Source: KBS-83 sp051025295 (GTDB taxonomy: Bacteria > Acidobacteriota > Terriglobia > Terriglobales > Acidobacteriaceae). Taken from it: 64,000 nucleotides of DNA. The stretch lies in assembly GCA_051025295.1 (NCBI GenBank), contig JBMGJV010000024.1; one strand, 5' to 3'. Under the pieces are notes generated by a model. The model made no database searches. It saw nothing but the letters and a program-made list of their open reading frames with translations, and had not been told where the DNA came from. Below are positions 8,029 through 15,701 of this stretch, piece after piece. The first letter of the stretch is position 1; each line of letters starts with the position of its first letter. Both the position numbers and the translations under genes were made by a program.

Positions 8029-9200
8029 TCTCGCTTGAGCCTCTGTTGCGGCAGCATGCCGCCCGCTTCGCGCCCGCCACACGCGTCTTTCAGGCGCCGG
8101 GCCGCGTGAACCTCATCGGCGAGCACACGGACTACACCGGCGGCCTGGTGATGCCGGCGGCCATCGACTTCAACACCGTTGCGGCGGTCAGCCCTTCGGG
8201 CAGCAGCAAGAGCGCGCTCTACTCGGTAAACTTCACGCGCGTCTTCGAGTTCGACGCGACCGCCCAGCCGGGTAGTGCGCGCCATGACTGGACCGACTAC
8301 CCCGTTGGCGTGCTTTGGAGCTTGCGCGAGCGGGGCATTGTGCCGCCGCAATTCAACATGACGCTCGACGGCGATGTGCCCCTGGGCGCCGGACTGAGTT
8401 CGTCGGCTTCGATCGAGGTTGCTGTCGCGTTTGCTGCACTGGCCCTGGCCAGCCGCACGCTGCCGTTAACAGACATCGCACTGGCCTGCAAACGTGCAGA
8501 GAACGGTTACGTTGGCGCCCAGAGCGGCATCATGGACCAATACATCGCCTGCTGTGGGGTGAAGGATCACGCGCTGCGCATCGACACTCGGGACCTCAGT
8601 TCGCACGCCGTACCGCTGCCGGCCGATGTTCGGCTGGTCATTTGCAACTCGATGGTGAAGCATTCCCATGCAGGCGGCGCATACAACCAGCGCCGTGCCG
8701 AGGTAGATGAGGGCACGCACGCCCTGCGGGCGTTCGATCCGGCGCACCGCGGTGACACGTGGGAACTGCGCGACGCCACAGTCGCGGATCTCGAAGCAGC
8801 CCGATCGCGCATGTCGCCCAACGCCTTCCTGCGTTGCCGCCACATCATCACGGAGAATGAACGCGTCGAAGAGGCCTCCACGGCTCTCGAAGCGGGCAAC
8901 CTGGCGCGCATGGGCAAGCTGATGGGGGAAGCCCACGCCAGCTACCGTGACGACTTCGCCGCAAGTTGCCCTGAGGTGGACCTGCTTGTGGAGTTGGCCA
9001 ACCAGCAGCCGGGCCTAATCGGGGCACGCCTGACCGGCGGTGGATTCGGTGGCTGCACGGTCAATCTCGTCGAGGCGGAGCACGCTGGGCAGTTCCGCGA
9101 GCGTATTCACGATGCGTATCTCGACCGTTCCGGCATCGACGCGGACATCTACCTCTGCCAGGCCGCTGCTGGTGCATCCGAGTTGCCGCTGCCCGCGTGA
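8025..9200 (+). CDS. galK: Galactokinase
   Basis: The 391-residue protein belongs to the GHMP kinase family and phosphorylates galactose at C1 with ATP, feeding GalT. The galactokinase signature GRVNLIGEHTDY is at residues 26-37, the ATP-binding GHMP loop (PLGAGLSSSASIE) at about 119-131, and the C-terminal GHMP motif LTGGGFGGCTVNL near 340. Its ATG overlaps the stop of the preceding gene (ATGA). All three motifs are intact, so it should be active. Together with galT and the epimerase-like gene it supplies most of the Leloir pathway; galE is not in this window. Confidence 0.96.
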   Translation: MISLEPLLRQHAARFAPATRVFQAPGRVNLIGEHTDYTGGLVMPAAIDFNTVAAVSPSGSSKSALYSVNFTRVFEFDATAQPGSARHDWTDYPVGVLWSLRERGIVPPQFNMTLDGDVPLGAGLSSSASIEVAVAFAALALASRTLPLTDIALACKRAENGYVGAQSGIMDQYIACCGVKDHALRIDTRDLSSHAVPLPADVRLVICNSMVKHSHAGGAYNQRRAEVDEGTHALRAFDPAHRGDTWELRDATVADLEAARSRMSPNAFLRCRHIITENERVEEASTALEAGNLARMGKLMGEAHASYRDDFAASCPEVDLLVELANQQPGLIGARLTGGGFGGCTVNLVEAEHAGQFRERIHDAYLDRSGIDADIYLCQAAAGASELPLPA

Positions 9201-9233
9201 TTGCACCGGGCTCTCTGGTGTAGCGTCAGGAGC

Positions 9234-10538
9234 ATGCGGAGTTTCAGCCGGCGTCCAGCGTGGCATGCACTCCTGATCGCGTGCGCGTTGCTGTACGTTC
9301 CGGGAGCCCGCGATGCGCTCTCTGCAACGAGGCCGGCGCCCGCGGTTATCGAGACGCCCAACCCCGACAACACACCGGAGCAACGAGCACGGCCGTATGT
9401 GGTGCTGGTCTCGATCGACGGCTTCCGCTATGACTACACGCGACTGTATGGCGCAACGCATCTCGACGAGATGGCGAAGCGCGGCGCATCTGCGCCGGAT
9501 GGCATGTTGCCAGCCTATCCTTCCGTAACCTTTCCGAATCACTACACCATCGTGACCGGCCTTTATCCTGAGCACCACGGCATCGTGGCGATGGACTTCT
9601 ACGATCCGGTCCGGCATCAGCGCTATGCCTATAACGATCCTGCAACGGTCACCGATGGCACCTGGTATCGCGGCACGCCGCTGTGGTCGCTGGCAGAGCA
9701 GCAGGGCATGCGGTCTGCCTGCTTCTTCTGGCCCGGTTCGGAGGCAGAGATTGCCGGCAAGCGGCCCAGCTACTACCTGCACTACGAGGACGCAGTGCCG
9801 GATGAGCAGCGTGTTGATCAGGTGGTCGCGTGGCTTAGCCTGCCAGAGGCGAAGCGGCCGCACTTCGTTACGCTGTATTTCGGTCAGGTGGATCACGCCG
9901 GCCACCGCTACGGCCCTGATGCGCCGGAGACACGCGCCGCTGTCCGTCACTTGGACACTGTGATTGGCGTGCTCCAGGATCGGCTTACTCACCTGCACCT
10001 GCCCATCGATCTGATCGTCGTCTCCGATCACGGTATGGCCGCAGAGCAGGGAAGCTGGATTGATCTTGATCAATACGCAGACTTCTCTGGCGTCGAGAGC
10101 GCAGGCACGCTGCTGTATCCCGCGACCGAAGCCCAGGCAGCCGAGATCTATCGCAAACTGCGCATCGTCAGTGACAAATTCAAAGTCTACCGTCGTAACC
10201 GGATGCCTGCTGACTTGCACTATGCAGGCGATGCTCGCATTGGCGATCCGGTCGTCGTGGCCACCGGATCGTATGCGCTGCGCGTGCATGCGCCAGCCGA
10301 TGCGGCGCACGATCGCCCTCCTAACCATGGGGTGCACGGCGATGATCCTCGCTTGGTACCGCAGATGCTCGCGATCTTCTACGCAGAAGGTCCTGACATT
10401 CGCCCCGGTGTGCGACTGAAGCCGTTCGAGAACGTGAATCTGTATCCGTGGATTGCCGAGATCCTCGGGCTGACGGCGTCCGCATCGGATGGCTCTGCAG
10501 CCGTCCTCGAGCCAGCGCTGGTGCACCCGAGTCCGTAG
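9234..10538 (+). CDS. Exported alkaline-phosphatase-superfamily phosphodiesterase (ENPP type)
   Basis: The protein is 434 residues from ATG 9234, which has AGGAG at 3 bases and starts a signal peptide (HALLIACALLYVPGA). The mature part has the nucleotide pyrophosphatase/phosphodiesterase metal sites: VSIDGFRYDY (first Asp), PSVTFPNHYTIVTGLYPEHHG (catalytic Thr and His region), VDHAGHRYGP and SDHGM (second zinc site). ENPP enzymes cleave phosphodiester bonds in nucleotides or lipids outside the cytoplasm. It follows galK by 33 bases and may be co-transcribed, possibly to recover nucleotide sugars, but that is speculation. Confidence 0.88.
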   Translation: MRSFSRRPAWHALLIACALLYVPGARDALSATRPAPAVIETPNPDNTPEQRARPYVVLVSIDGFRYDYTRLYGATHLDEMAKRGASAPDGMLPAYPSVTFPNHYTIVTGLYPEHHGIVAMDFYDPVRHQRYAYNDPATVTDGTWYRGTPLWSLAEQQGMRSACFFWPGSEAEIAGKRPSYYLHYEDAVPDEQRVDQVVAWLSLPEAKRPHFVTLYFGQVDHAGHRYGPDAPETRAAVRHLDTVIGVLQDRLTHLHLPIDLIVVSDHGMAAEQGSWIDLDQYADFSGVESAGTLLYPATEAQAAEIYRKLRIVSDKFKVYRRNRMPADLHYAGDARIGDPVVVATGSYALRVHAPADAAHDRPPNHGVHGDDPRLVPQMLAIFYAEGPDIRPGVRLKPFENVNLYPWIAEILGLTASASDGSAAVLEPALVHPSP

Positions 10539-10601
10539 ATTCCTGAGCAGCGCCCCCTCTCGACGGTGGTCCGTGAGCCGCTATGATGATCACGAAACGC
10601 C

Positions 10602-11522
10602 ATGACTTACCTCTTGGGGATCGACGCTGGCGGCACCAGCACCCGTGCGGCTCTCGCCGACGAGACGCGCATTCTTGGGCGCGCCCGTTCCGGCAGTATC
10701 AAACTGATGCGCGTCACCGCGGCCGAGGCCGAAGCCAACCTGCGCTCGCTGCTGGATGAGCTCATGCGCACCAGCGGCATCCCGATCACTGAAGTGGCCT
10801 CCACCTGCGTCGGCATCGCGGGTAGCACGGTATCAACTGTGGCCGGCTGGGTGTGGCAGACACTAGGCCCGCTCTTGCGCGGCGATCTGGTGGTCTGTGG
10901 CGATGTCGACATCGCGCTCGACGCAGCATTCCCGGGACAGGCGGGCGTGCTGGTGATCGCGGGCACGGGTTCGAACACTCTGGGTCGCACCACGAGCGGC
11001 GAACTGGTGAGTGTGGGGGGGTGGGGTCCGCTGCTTGCCGACGATGGCTCGGGCTATTGGATTGGGCAGCGCGCGTTGCGGGCGGCGCTGCGCGAACACG
11101 ATGAGCACGGAGCGAGCAAGCTGCTGACCGCCCTCGCGGCCGCTTGGCGCGCGGATACGCTGGAGCAACTCGTGGAGATTGCGCACACAACCCCGCCTCC
11201 CGATTTCGCAGGATTGACCGAGATCATCGCGCAGGTGGCGAACCAGGGCGAGGCGCTGGCTCAAGCCGTGTTGCGCGCAGCCGGACGCGCCCTTGGGGAA
11301 GACGCCTCGCTCGCGCTGCGGAAGCTGATCACGCTTGAGCCGCGCGTGCCGAGGCGCGTCGCATTCATCGGCAGTGTACTCGCGAACATTCCGATGGTCC
11401 GCGAGGCGTGGCTGGCTGAGATTGAGCGGGAGCACCCCGGCACAGTGGTGCTGCCGGAGCCTGTCGATGCCGTGCAGGGTGCGCTCTGGCGCGCTCGCCA
11501 GAACCTGCAGGAAGCGCCGTGA
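10602..11522 (+). CDS. BadF/BadG/BcrA-type ATPase, probable N-acetylglucosamine kinase
   Basis: The 306-residue protein carries the ASKHA phosphate-1 motif at the start (LLGIDAGGTSTRAAL), a second glycine-rich motif (GVLVIAGTGSNTLGR) and DDGSGYWIGQRALRAAL, which is typical of the eukaryotic-like GlcNAc kinase branch of the BadF family. The product would phosphorylate an amino sugar in the cytoplasm, for example from cell-wall recycling or chitin. It begins 63 bases after the phosphodiesterase and its stop overlaps the GTG of the endonuclease gene. Confidence 0.82.
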   Translation: MTYLLGIDAGGTSTRAALADETRILGRARSGSIKLMRVTAAEAEANLRSLLDELMRTSGIPITEVASTCVGIAGSTVSTVAGWVWQTLGPLLRGDLVVCGDVDIALDAAFPGQAGVLVIAGTGSNTLGRTTSGELVSVGGWGPLLADDGSGYWIGQRALRAALREHDEHGASKLLTALAAAWRADTLEQLVEIAHTTPPPDFAGLTEIIAQVANQGEALAQAVLRAAGRALGEDASLALRKLITLEPRVPRRVAFIGSVLANIPMVREAWLAEIEREHPGTVVLPEPVDAVQGALWRARQNLQEAP

Positions 11523-12475
11523 GCCCGCGCACCAAAGCAAGCGGCGGGGCATCTGCTTCGCCTGCAATGCCACGCATCGGTGTCCACCTGTCCACGGCAG
11601 GCGGCGTGTTCCGAGCGGCAGAGCGAGCGCGCGACGCCGGTGCCGACACATTCCAGATCTTCTCGTCGAGCCCGCGCATGTGGCGCCCGGGCACGCTCTC
11701 GCGCGAGCACTGCGACCAGATGCGCGAGTTGCGCGAGCGCTTCGGCATCGCGCCCCTGGTGATCCATGCCAGCTACCTGATCAACGTGGCCGCGCAGTCG
11801 GATGAGATCTGGGAGAAGAGCATCACCGGGCTGCATGGGGAGATTGAGCGGGCGTTGGCGCTGGGGGCGGAGTATCTGGTGCTGCACCCGGGGTCATGGC
11901 GCGGGCTGACGCGCGAGCAGGGCCTCGTACGCGCGGCGGAGGCGATTGCGCGGGCGTTCGAGGCGCGCAGTCCGGACGGGCTCGCGGCGCAGCAGTGCAA
12001 CTTCCGCCTGTTGGTGGAGAACACGGCGGGGGCGGAGTATTCGCTTGGCTCCGGGTTTGCGCAGGTGGGCGAGCTGGTGGCGCGGCTGCGGGCAGTGGCA
12101 CCGGTTGGTGCGTGTCTCGACACGTGCCATTGCCACGTGGCCGGTTACGACCTGCTGACGCCTGAGGGCTACGAGGAGACGGTCGAGGGGATCGCGGAGA
12201 CGATCGGGCTCGACACGGTGCGGGTGTGGCACATGAACGATGCCAAGGCGCCGCGTGGGTCGCGACTGGACCGGCATCAGCACATCGGCCAGGGCACCAT
12301 GGGCGCGGCGCCGTTTCGGCGGCTCCTGCAGGATCCACGGTTCGCGCACTGCGCGTTCATCGCGGAGACGCCGGTGGACGACGATGGCGACGAGGCGCGC
12401 AATGTCGCGATGCTGCGGTCGTTAGCCGTTCGCACGGCGCGGCGTAAGACTTCATCGTCTGTCGCGACATCCTAG
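11519..12475 (+). CDS. nfo: Endonuclease IV (AP endonuclease)
   Basis: A protein of 318 residues from GTG 11519 (AGGAAG site upstream), overlapping the previous stop by 4 bases. ATG 11567 is a possible later start. The TIM-barrel zinc ligands of the AP endonuclease 2 family are all recognisable: GVHLSTAGG, LVIHASYLIN, LVLHPGSW, LLVENTAG, CLDTCHCHVAGYD, WHMNDAK, DRHQHIGQG and FIAETP. It cuts DNA 5' of abasic sites in base-excision repair. It has the family's usual domain and a short disordered N-terminal extension. Confidence 0.93.
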   Translation: MSPRTKASGGASASPAMPRIGVHLSTAGGVFRAAERARDAGADTFQIFSSSPRMWRPGTLSREHCDQMRELRERFGIAPLVIHASYLINVAAQSDEIWEKSITGLHGEIERALALGAEYLVLHPGSWRGLTREQGLVRAAEAIARAFEARSPDGLAAQQCNFRLLVENTAGAEYSLGSGFAQVGELVARLRAVAPVGACLDTCHCHVAGYDLLTPEGYEETVEGIAETIGLDTVRVWHMNDAKAPRGSRLDRHQHIGQGTMGAAPFRRLLQDPRFAHCAFIAETPVDDDGDEARNVAMLRSLAVRTARRKTSSSVATS

Positions 12476-12481
12476 CCAGGC

Positions 12482-13261
12482 ATGAGAGGTTCCATCGTTC
12501 GGCGGTCGCACCATTGGATCGTCAATCGCGGGTGGCGGGGCTTTCTGGCGGAGTTGTGGCGGCGGGTGCGCATCCGGCTGTCGCGGCAGAGGCGGGTGGG
12601 GGATGCAAAGCCGCCGGTGCGGGGGCGGCACCCGTTCGATGAGCAGTACGGCGTTGAGACGGGCGGCCTGATCTTCGCGGAGAAGCTGCGGGCGGATCGG
12701 CGCAAGGCGTACTGGGCAACGGCGTACTACGGCATCTCGCCGGCGGTGCTGTGGGCTGCACTTGAGCGGCTGGCGCTCGACTGGCAGCGGTACACGTTTG
12801 TGGACATCGGGTGCGGCAAGGGGCGCGCTTTGTTGGCGGCGACGCGGTTTCCCTTTCGTGGGGCGGTGGGGGTGGAGCTCTCGCCGGAGCTGGCGGAGGT
12901 GGCGCGGGAGAACGTCGCGCGCTTCGAGGCACCGTGGCGTCAGCCGATGCCGATCGAGGTGATCGCCGGGGATGCGACCGAGACGTCGCTGCCGGAGGGG
13001 CCGCTCGTGCTGTCGCTCTATCACCCGTTCGCTGCGCCGGTGATGCGGCGGTTCCTAGCCCAGCTTGAGCGGAAGCGTGCGCGGGACGGTGACGAGATGT
13101 GGATCCTCTACACCAACCCGGAGCTCGATCCGATGCTCAGTGGGGTGCCGTGGCTCGAGCGGCAGTGGGACGCCTGCCTTCCGCTGCCGATCGAGGAGCA
13201 GGAGGCGAACCACTTCGGCGTGGAGTGGGAGCGGGTCGTCGCGTATCGTACGCGTTCGTGA
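12482..13261 (+). CDS. Class I SAM-dependent methyltransferase
   Basis: The 259-residue protein has a Rossmann-type SAM motif at about residues 108-118 (FVDIGCGKGRAL) followed by an acidic strand end (GVELSPELAEVA) that binds the ribose. The N-terminal 100 residues are very basic (many Arg), suggesting a membrane or nucleic-acid interaction. The post-motif sequence (VLSLYHPFAAPVMRRFL) resembles uncharacterised small-molecule methyltransferases. The target is unknown. It starts 6 bases after nfo and is probably the last gene of that run. Confidence 0.78.
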   Translation: MRGSIVRRSHHWIVNRGWRGFLAELWRRVRIRLSRQRRVGDAKPPVRGRHPFDEQYGVETGGLIFAEKLRADRRKAYWATAYYGISPAVLWAALERLALDWQRYTFVDIGCGKGRALLAATRFPFRGAVGVELSPELAEVARENVARFEAPWRQPMPIEVIAGDATETSLPEGPLVLSLYHPFAAPVMRRFLAQLERKRARDGDEMWILYTNPELDPMLSGVPWLERQWDACLPLPIEEQEANHFGVEWERVVAYRTRS

Positions 13262-13280
13262 TCGAGGAGTGCGACCGAGG

Positions 13281-13440
13281 GTGGGGACCCCTCCCCCCTC
13301 CTGGTGCCCGGCTTCCGCTCGGAAGTGACGGCAGGGCAGCGGGTTAGCCCGCGCGAGGCGGCTAAGTGTGGTGTTCCATTGGGCTTACAGGTAAACACTT
13401 CCTGCGACTGGAGTTAGCGGCTGGACGTAAGGTTGAAGTG
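13281..13440 (+). repeat. Dispersed intergenic repeat, copy 1
   Basis: About 155 bp shared with 31921-32077 in the same orientation. Shared blocks are GGGACCCCTCCCCCC, then GCTAAGTGTGG (13361), GTAAA-type core and TTAGCGGCTG (13414). The distance between the last two blocks is exactly 53 bases in both copies. Divergence elsewhere is substantial. It has no open frame of note and lies between a chromosomal methyltransferase gene and the toxin-antitoxin cassette. Confidence 0.7.
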
Positions 13441-13442
13441 CG

Positions 13443-13463
13443 GCGCTGGCCTGTGGCCAGCGC
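13443..13463 (+). terminator. Hairpin, likely terminator after the methyltransferase gene
   Basis: Perfect 9-bp stem GCGCTGGCC/GGCCAGCGC with a 3-base loop, followed by TCTTCCT rather than a clean T run. It sits directly after repeat copy 1. It probably ends transcripts coming from the nfo/methyltransferase run before the lower-GC cassette. Confidence 0.48.
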
Positions 13464-13600
13464 TCTTCCTGCTCGCTTCTGGCTGGATGAGGGCCTATTT
13501 CCAGACTAGCAAATTGTCACAGTAGGTCTGCCACGGTATGGGTTACGAAGGTGGAACGCCCGACGACCATGTTCGACCTTGCGGGCGCCCGGCGCACGTG

Positions 13601-13615
13601 TTACCTTATGGGTAA
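13601..13615. promoter_or_regulatory. Inverted repeat, probable autoregulatory operator of the HigBA-like cassette
   Basis: TTACC-TTATG-GGTAA, perfect 5-base arms, 40 bases upstream of the toxin ATG. A weak promoter (TTGCGG at 13579, TACCTT at 13602) would overlap it. XRE-type antitoxins of the HigA class usually repress their own operon through such palindromes, so this is the expected site for the HigA-like protein encoded second. Confidence 0.55.
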
Positions 13616-13654
13616 TTCTAACGGGCGCCGTTCTTTTACCTGAGAGGTTTGATT

Positions 13655-14002
13655 ATGGAGATAGAGGTAGGCGACAAAAAACTTCGCCGAGCCCTCGCGG
13701 ACGGCGCCGATGCGAAAAGGCTGTACGGCGCGGACATGGCAAAAAAGCTACAGCTTCGCGTAAGCGCACTGAAAGCGGCGATTAGCTTAGCGGACTTTTG
13801 GCCTCCTAAATCGGGACCGGAGCGCTGTCATGAACTCATTGGAAGCGAGAGGGGAATATTCACCGTGGATCTCGTCCAGCCCTACCGTCTTCTGTTTAGG
13901 CCCGCAGACGACACAACTGTAAGTGACCGGTCAAATGAACAAGAGCGTTGGAAGAGAATCAAAGCCATACTTCTTATAGCAATCGAGGACACTCATGAGT
14001 AG
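13655..14002 (+). CDS. HigB/RelE-type toxin
   Basis: The 115-residue basic protein resembles HigB-like toxins of the ParE/RelE fold: an N-terminal helix pair (DKKLRRALADGADAKRLYG; AKKLQLRVSALKAA) then strands with CHELIGSERGIFTVDLV and YRLLFRP. Such toxins cleave mRNA on the ribosome. ATG 13655 has GAGAGG at 7 bases. It overlaps the antitoxin gene by 8 bases, the usual toxin-first order for HigBA. Local base composition is visibly less GC-rich than the genes to its left, suggesting transfer. Confidence 0.75.
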   Translation: MEIEVGDKKLRRALADGADAKRLYGADMAKKLQLRVSALKAAISLADFWPPKSGPERCHELIGSERGIFTVDLVQPYRLLFRPADDTTVSDRSNEQERWKRIKAILLIAIEDTHE

Positions 14003-15110
14003 CGCAGCCCGGGACATTGTAGAGCTAAGCGCTGTGCCGCATCCTGGCGAGAACGTTTTGGAATATCTGGCATTTTTCGGATGGTCTCAAAGCGATCTAG
14101 CAAGGCGCAGCGGACTCACACCGAAGACGATCAGTGGTATTTGCAATGGGAAGAATCCGATCACGCCCCAAACTGCACTTGCATTCGAGCGAGTGCTTCA
14201 AAGGCCCGCACATTTTTGGCTCGCACTGCAAAGGCAGTACGATGAAGCCGAAGCTCGGCGGAAAGAGAATGTTAGAGAAGCAGGGTGGAATGACTGGCAT
14301 AAAGCATTCCCCGTGGCTGAAATGAAAAAGCTCCAGTTTTCTCTTCCGCCCGGAGCATCGGAGACTGAATCTCTTCTCAAGTTTTTTGGGGTGTCCTCGC
14401 CTCAAAGTTGGACCTCGGTCTGGAAAGCCTCTGCGGTAGCCTATCGACAGACTAGATCGATTGCCCTCAGGGAGGGAGCTATCGCAGCATGGGTAAGAGA
14501 GACTGAGATTGAGGCTCGGCAGTTCGATCTGTCTCCATTCGACGATAAGAAGCTTGCAGCATTGATTCCTAGCATTAGGAGTTTAAGCCGAATCCGGATA
14601 GATAAGGCTATTGACTCTATACAAACAATCTGCGCCTCAGCGGGAGTAGCAGTAGTCATAGTGCCTGCGCTAAAAAACACTGGAATCAGTGGTTGCGCAA
14701 GGTGGACATCAGAAAACAAGGCACTCATTGGCTTGACTCTTCGTTATAAAACAGACGACCAGTTCTGGTTCACACTATTCCACGAGCTAGGTCACGTGCT
14801 CTTGCATAGGCATCAACGCTTTGTACTGGATAACGTCGCGGAAGACCTAGAGGACGACATCGTCGATCCCGAAATGCAAAAGGTGGAAGATGAAGCCAAT
14901 AGGTTTTCGGCAGATCAGTTGATCCCCCCTGCATCGCTGGGAACTTTCACTCGAAAAGGCGACTTCTCCAGTAAAGCTATACATGACTTTTCTGAAGCAC
15001 AGGGCGTAGGGCCTGGCATAGTAGTCGGTCGACTTCAGCATGACGGTTTCCTTAAGGCCCATGAAGGTAATACCCTTAAGCAAAAACTGGATTGGCAGTT
15101 CAAGGAGTAA
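13995..15110 (+). CDS. HigA-type antitoxin fused to an ImmA/IrrE-like metallopeptidase
   Basis: Residues about 15-75 form an XRE helix-turn-helix of the HigA type (NVLEYLAFFGWSQSDLARRSG, then TISGICNGKNPITPQTALAF). The C-terminal half is a zinc peptidase domain with HELGHVLLH at 263-271 and a downstream EANRFSADQLIP that supplies the third ligand, as in ImmA/IrrE. The protein, at 371 residues, is much longer than plain HigA (about 100). The fused peptidase could clip the antitoxin or a partner in response to stress. Overlaps the toxin gene by 8 bases; the next gene starts 6 bases later. Confidence 0.85.
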   Translation: MSSAARDIVELSAVPHPGENVLEYLAFFGWSQSDLARRSGLTPKTISGICNGKNPITPQTALAFERVLQRPAHFWLALQRQYDEAEARRKENVREAGWNDWHKAFPVAEMKKLQFSLPPGASETESLLKFFGVSSPQSWTSVWKASAVAYRQTRSIALREGAIAAWVRETEIEARQFDLSPFDDKKLAALIPSIRSLSRIRIDKAIDSIQTICASAGVAVVIVPALKNTGISGCARWTSENKALIGLTLRYKTDDQFWFTLFHELGHVLLHRHQRFVLDNVAEDLEDDIVDPEMQKVEDEANRFSADQLIPPASLGTFTRKGDFSSKAIHDFSEAQGVGPGIVVGRLQHDGFLKAHEGNTLKQKLDWQFKE

Positions 15111-15116
15111 CCATCA

Positions 15117-15701
15117 ATGATAGGCAAAATCTTTATAACAAGCTCAGGTTATGACCCGGAACTGGGTAAGCAGGTCGCCGATCCCTTTTTGGGCCCTAAG
15201 CCCTCGTTGGGAGCGTGTCGTCCAGACTTGCGACGCCAGCTAAATAGTAGAGATCACCTTTTTGTGGTTTCTGGAAAGGTCCCCGGCGCCAACCAGTTCA
15301 TCATGTGTGGCTTCGAGGTCGAGAGCAAAATTAGCGCGCAAGAGGCTTACGAACTGTTCCCGGAGCAGCGTCTAATGCAGCACGACGACGGTCATGTAAC
15401 CGGCAACATAATCGTGGATGGGAAGGGTCAACATCACGCCCTTGATACTCACTCTACTTTCGAGAGCCGTGTTGACAATTACATCGTGGGCACCAACCCA
15501 CTCATACTCGCGAGCGCTGGGGAGATAGCCCGGGGTCGGCTTGAAACCATCGAAGTACTCCGCGACGTCCTGGGCAAGCGTGGTAGAACGCCGTTCGAAG
15601 TTGTAGGGCGGTTCGGCTCCACGTTGAACGAGGAGCAGATAGCCGAACTCAGAAAGTGGATTGCGTCAGTGAAGGGACTTGGTGATAGACGAGTTTCGTA
15701 G
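15117..15701 (+). CDS. Nmad2-like protein of unknown function in the HigBA cassette
   Basis: A protein of 194 residues. The N-terminal half (DPFLGPKPSLGACRPDLRR, then DHLFVVSGKVPG and a following strand FIMCGFEV) recalls the nucleotide-modification-associated domain 2 family, which has a similar proline-rich entry, Cys/Pro-Asp-xx-Arg-Arg step and a Gly-Asp-type strand. The middle has NIIVDGKGQHHALD and RVDNYIVGTNPLIL, and the C-terminus is helical. Nmad domains are linked by comparative genomics to modified bases and anti-phage loci; the biochemical role is unproven. Starts 6 bases after the antitoxin gene; its TAG overlaps the next GTG. The family assignment is from memory and tentative. Confidence 0.5.
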   Translation: MIGKIFITSSGYDPELGKQVADPFLGPKPSLGACRPDLRRQLNSRDHLFVVSGKVPGANQFIMCGFEVESKISAQEAYELFPEQRLMQHDDGHVTGNIIVDGKGQHHALDTHSTFESRVDNYIVGTNPLILASAGEIARGRLETIEVLRDVLGKRGRTPFEVVGRFGSTLNEEQIAELRKWIASVKGLGDRRVS

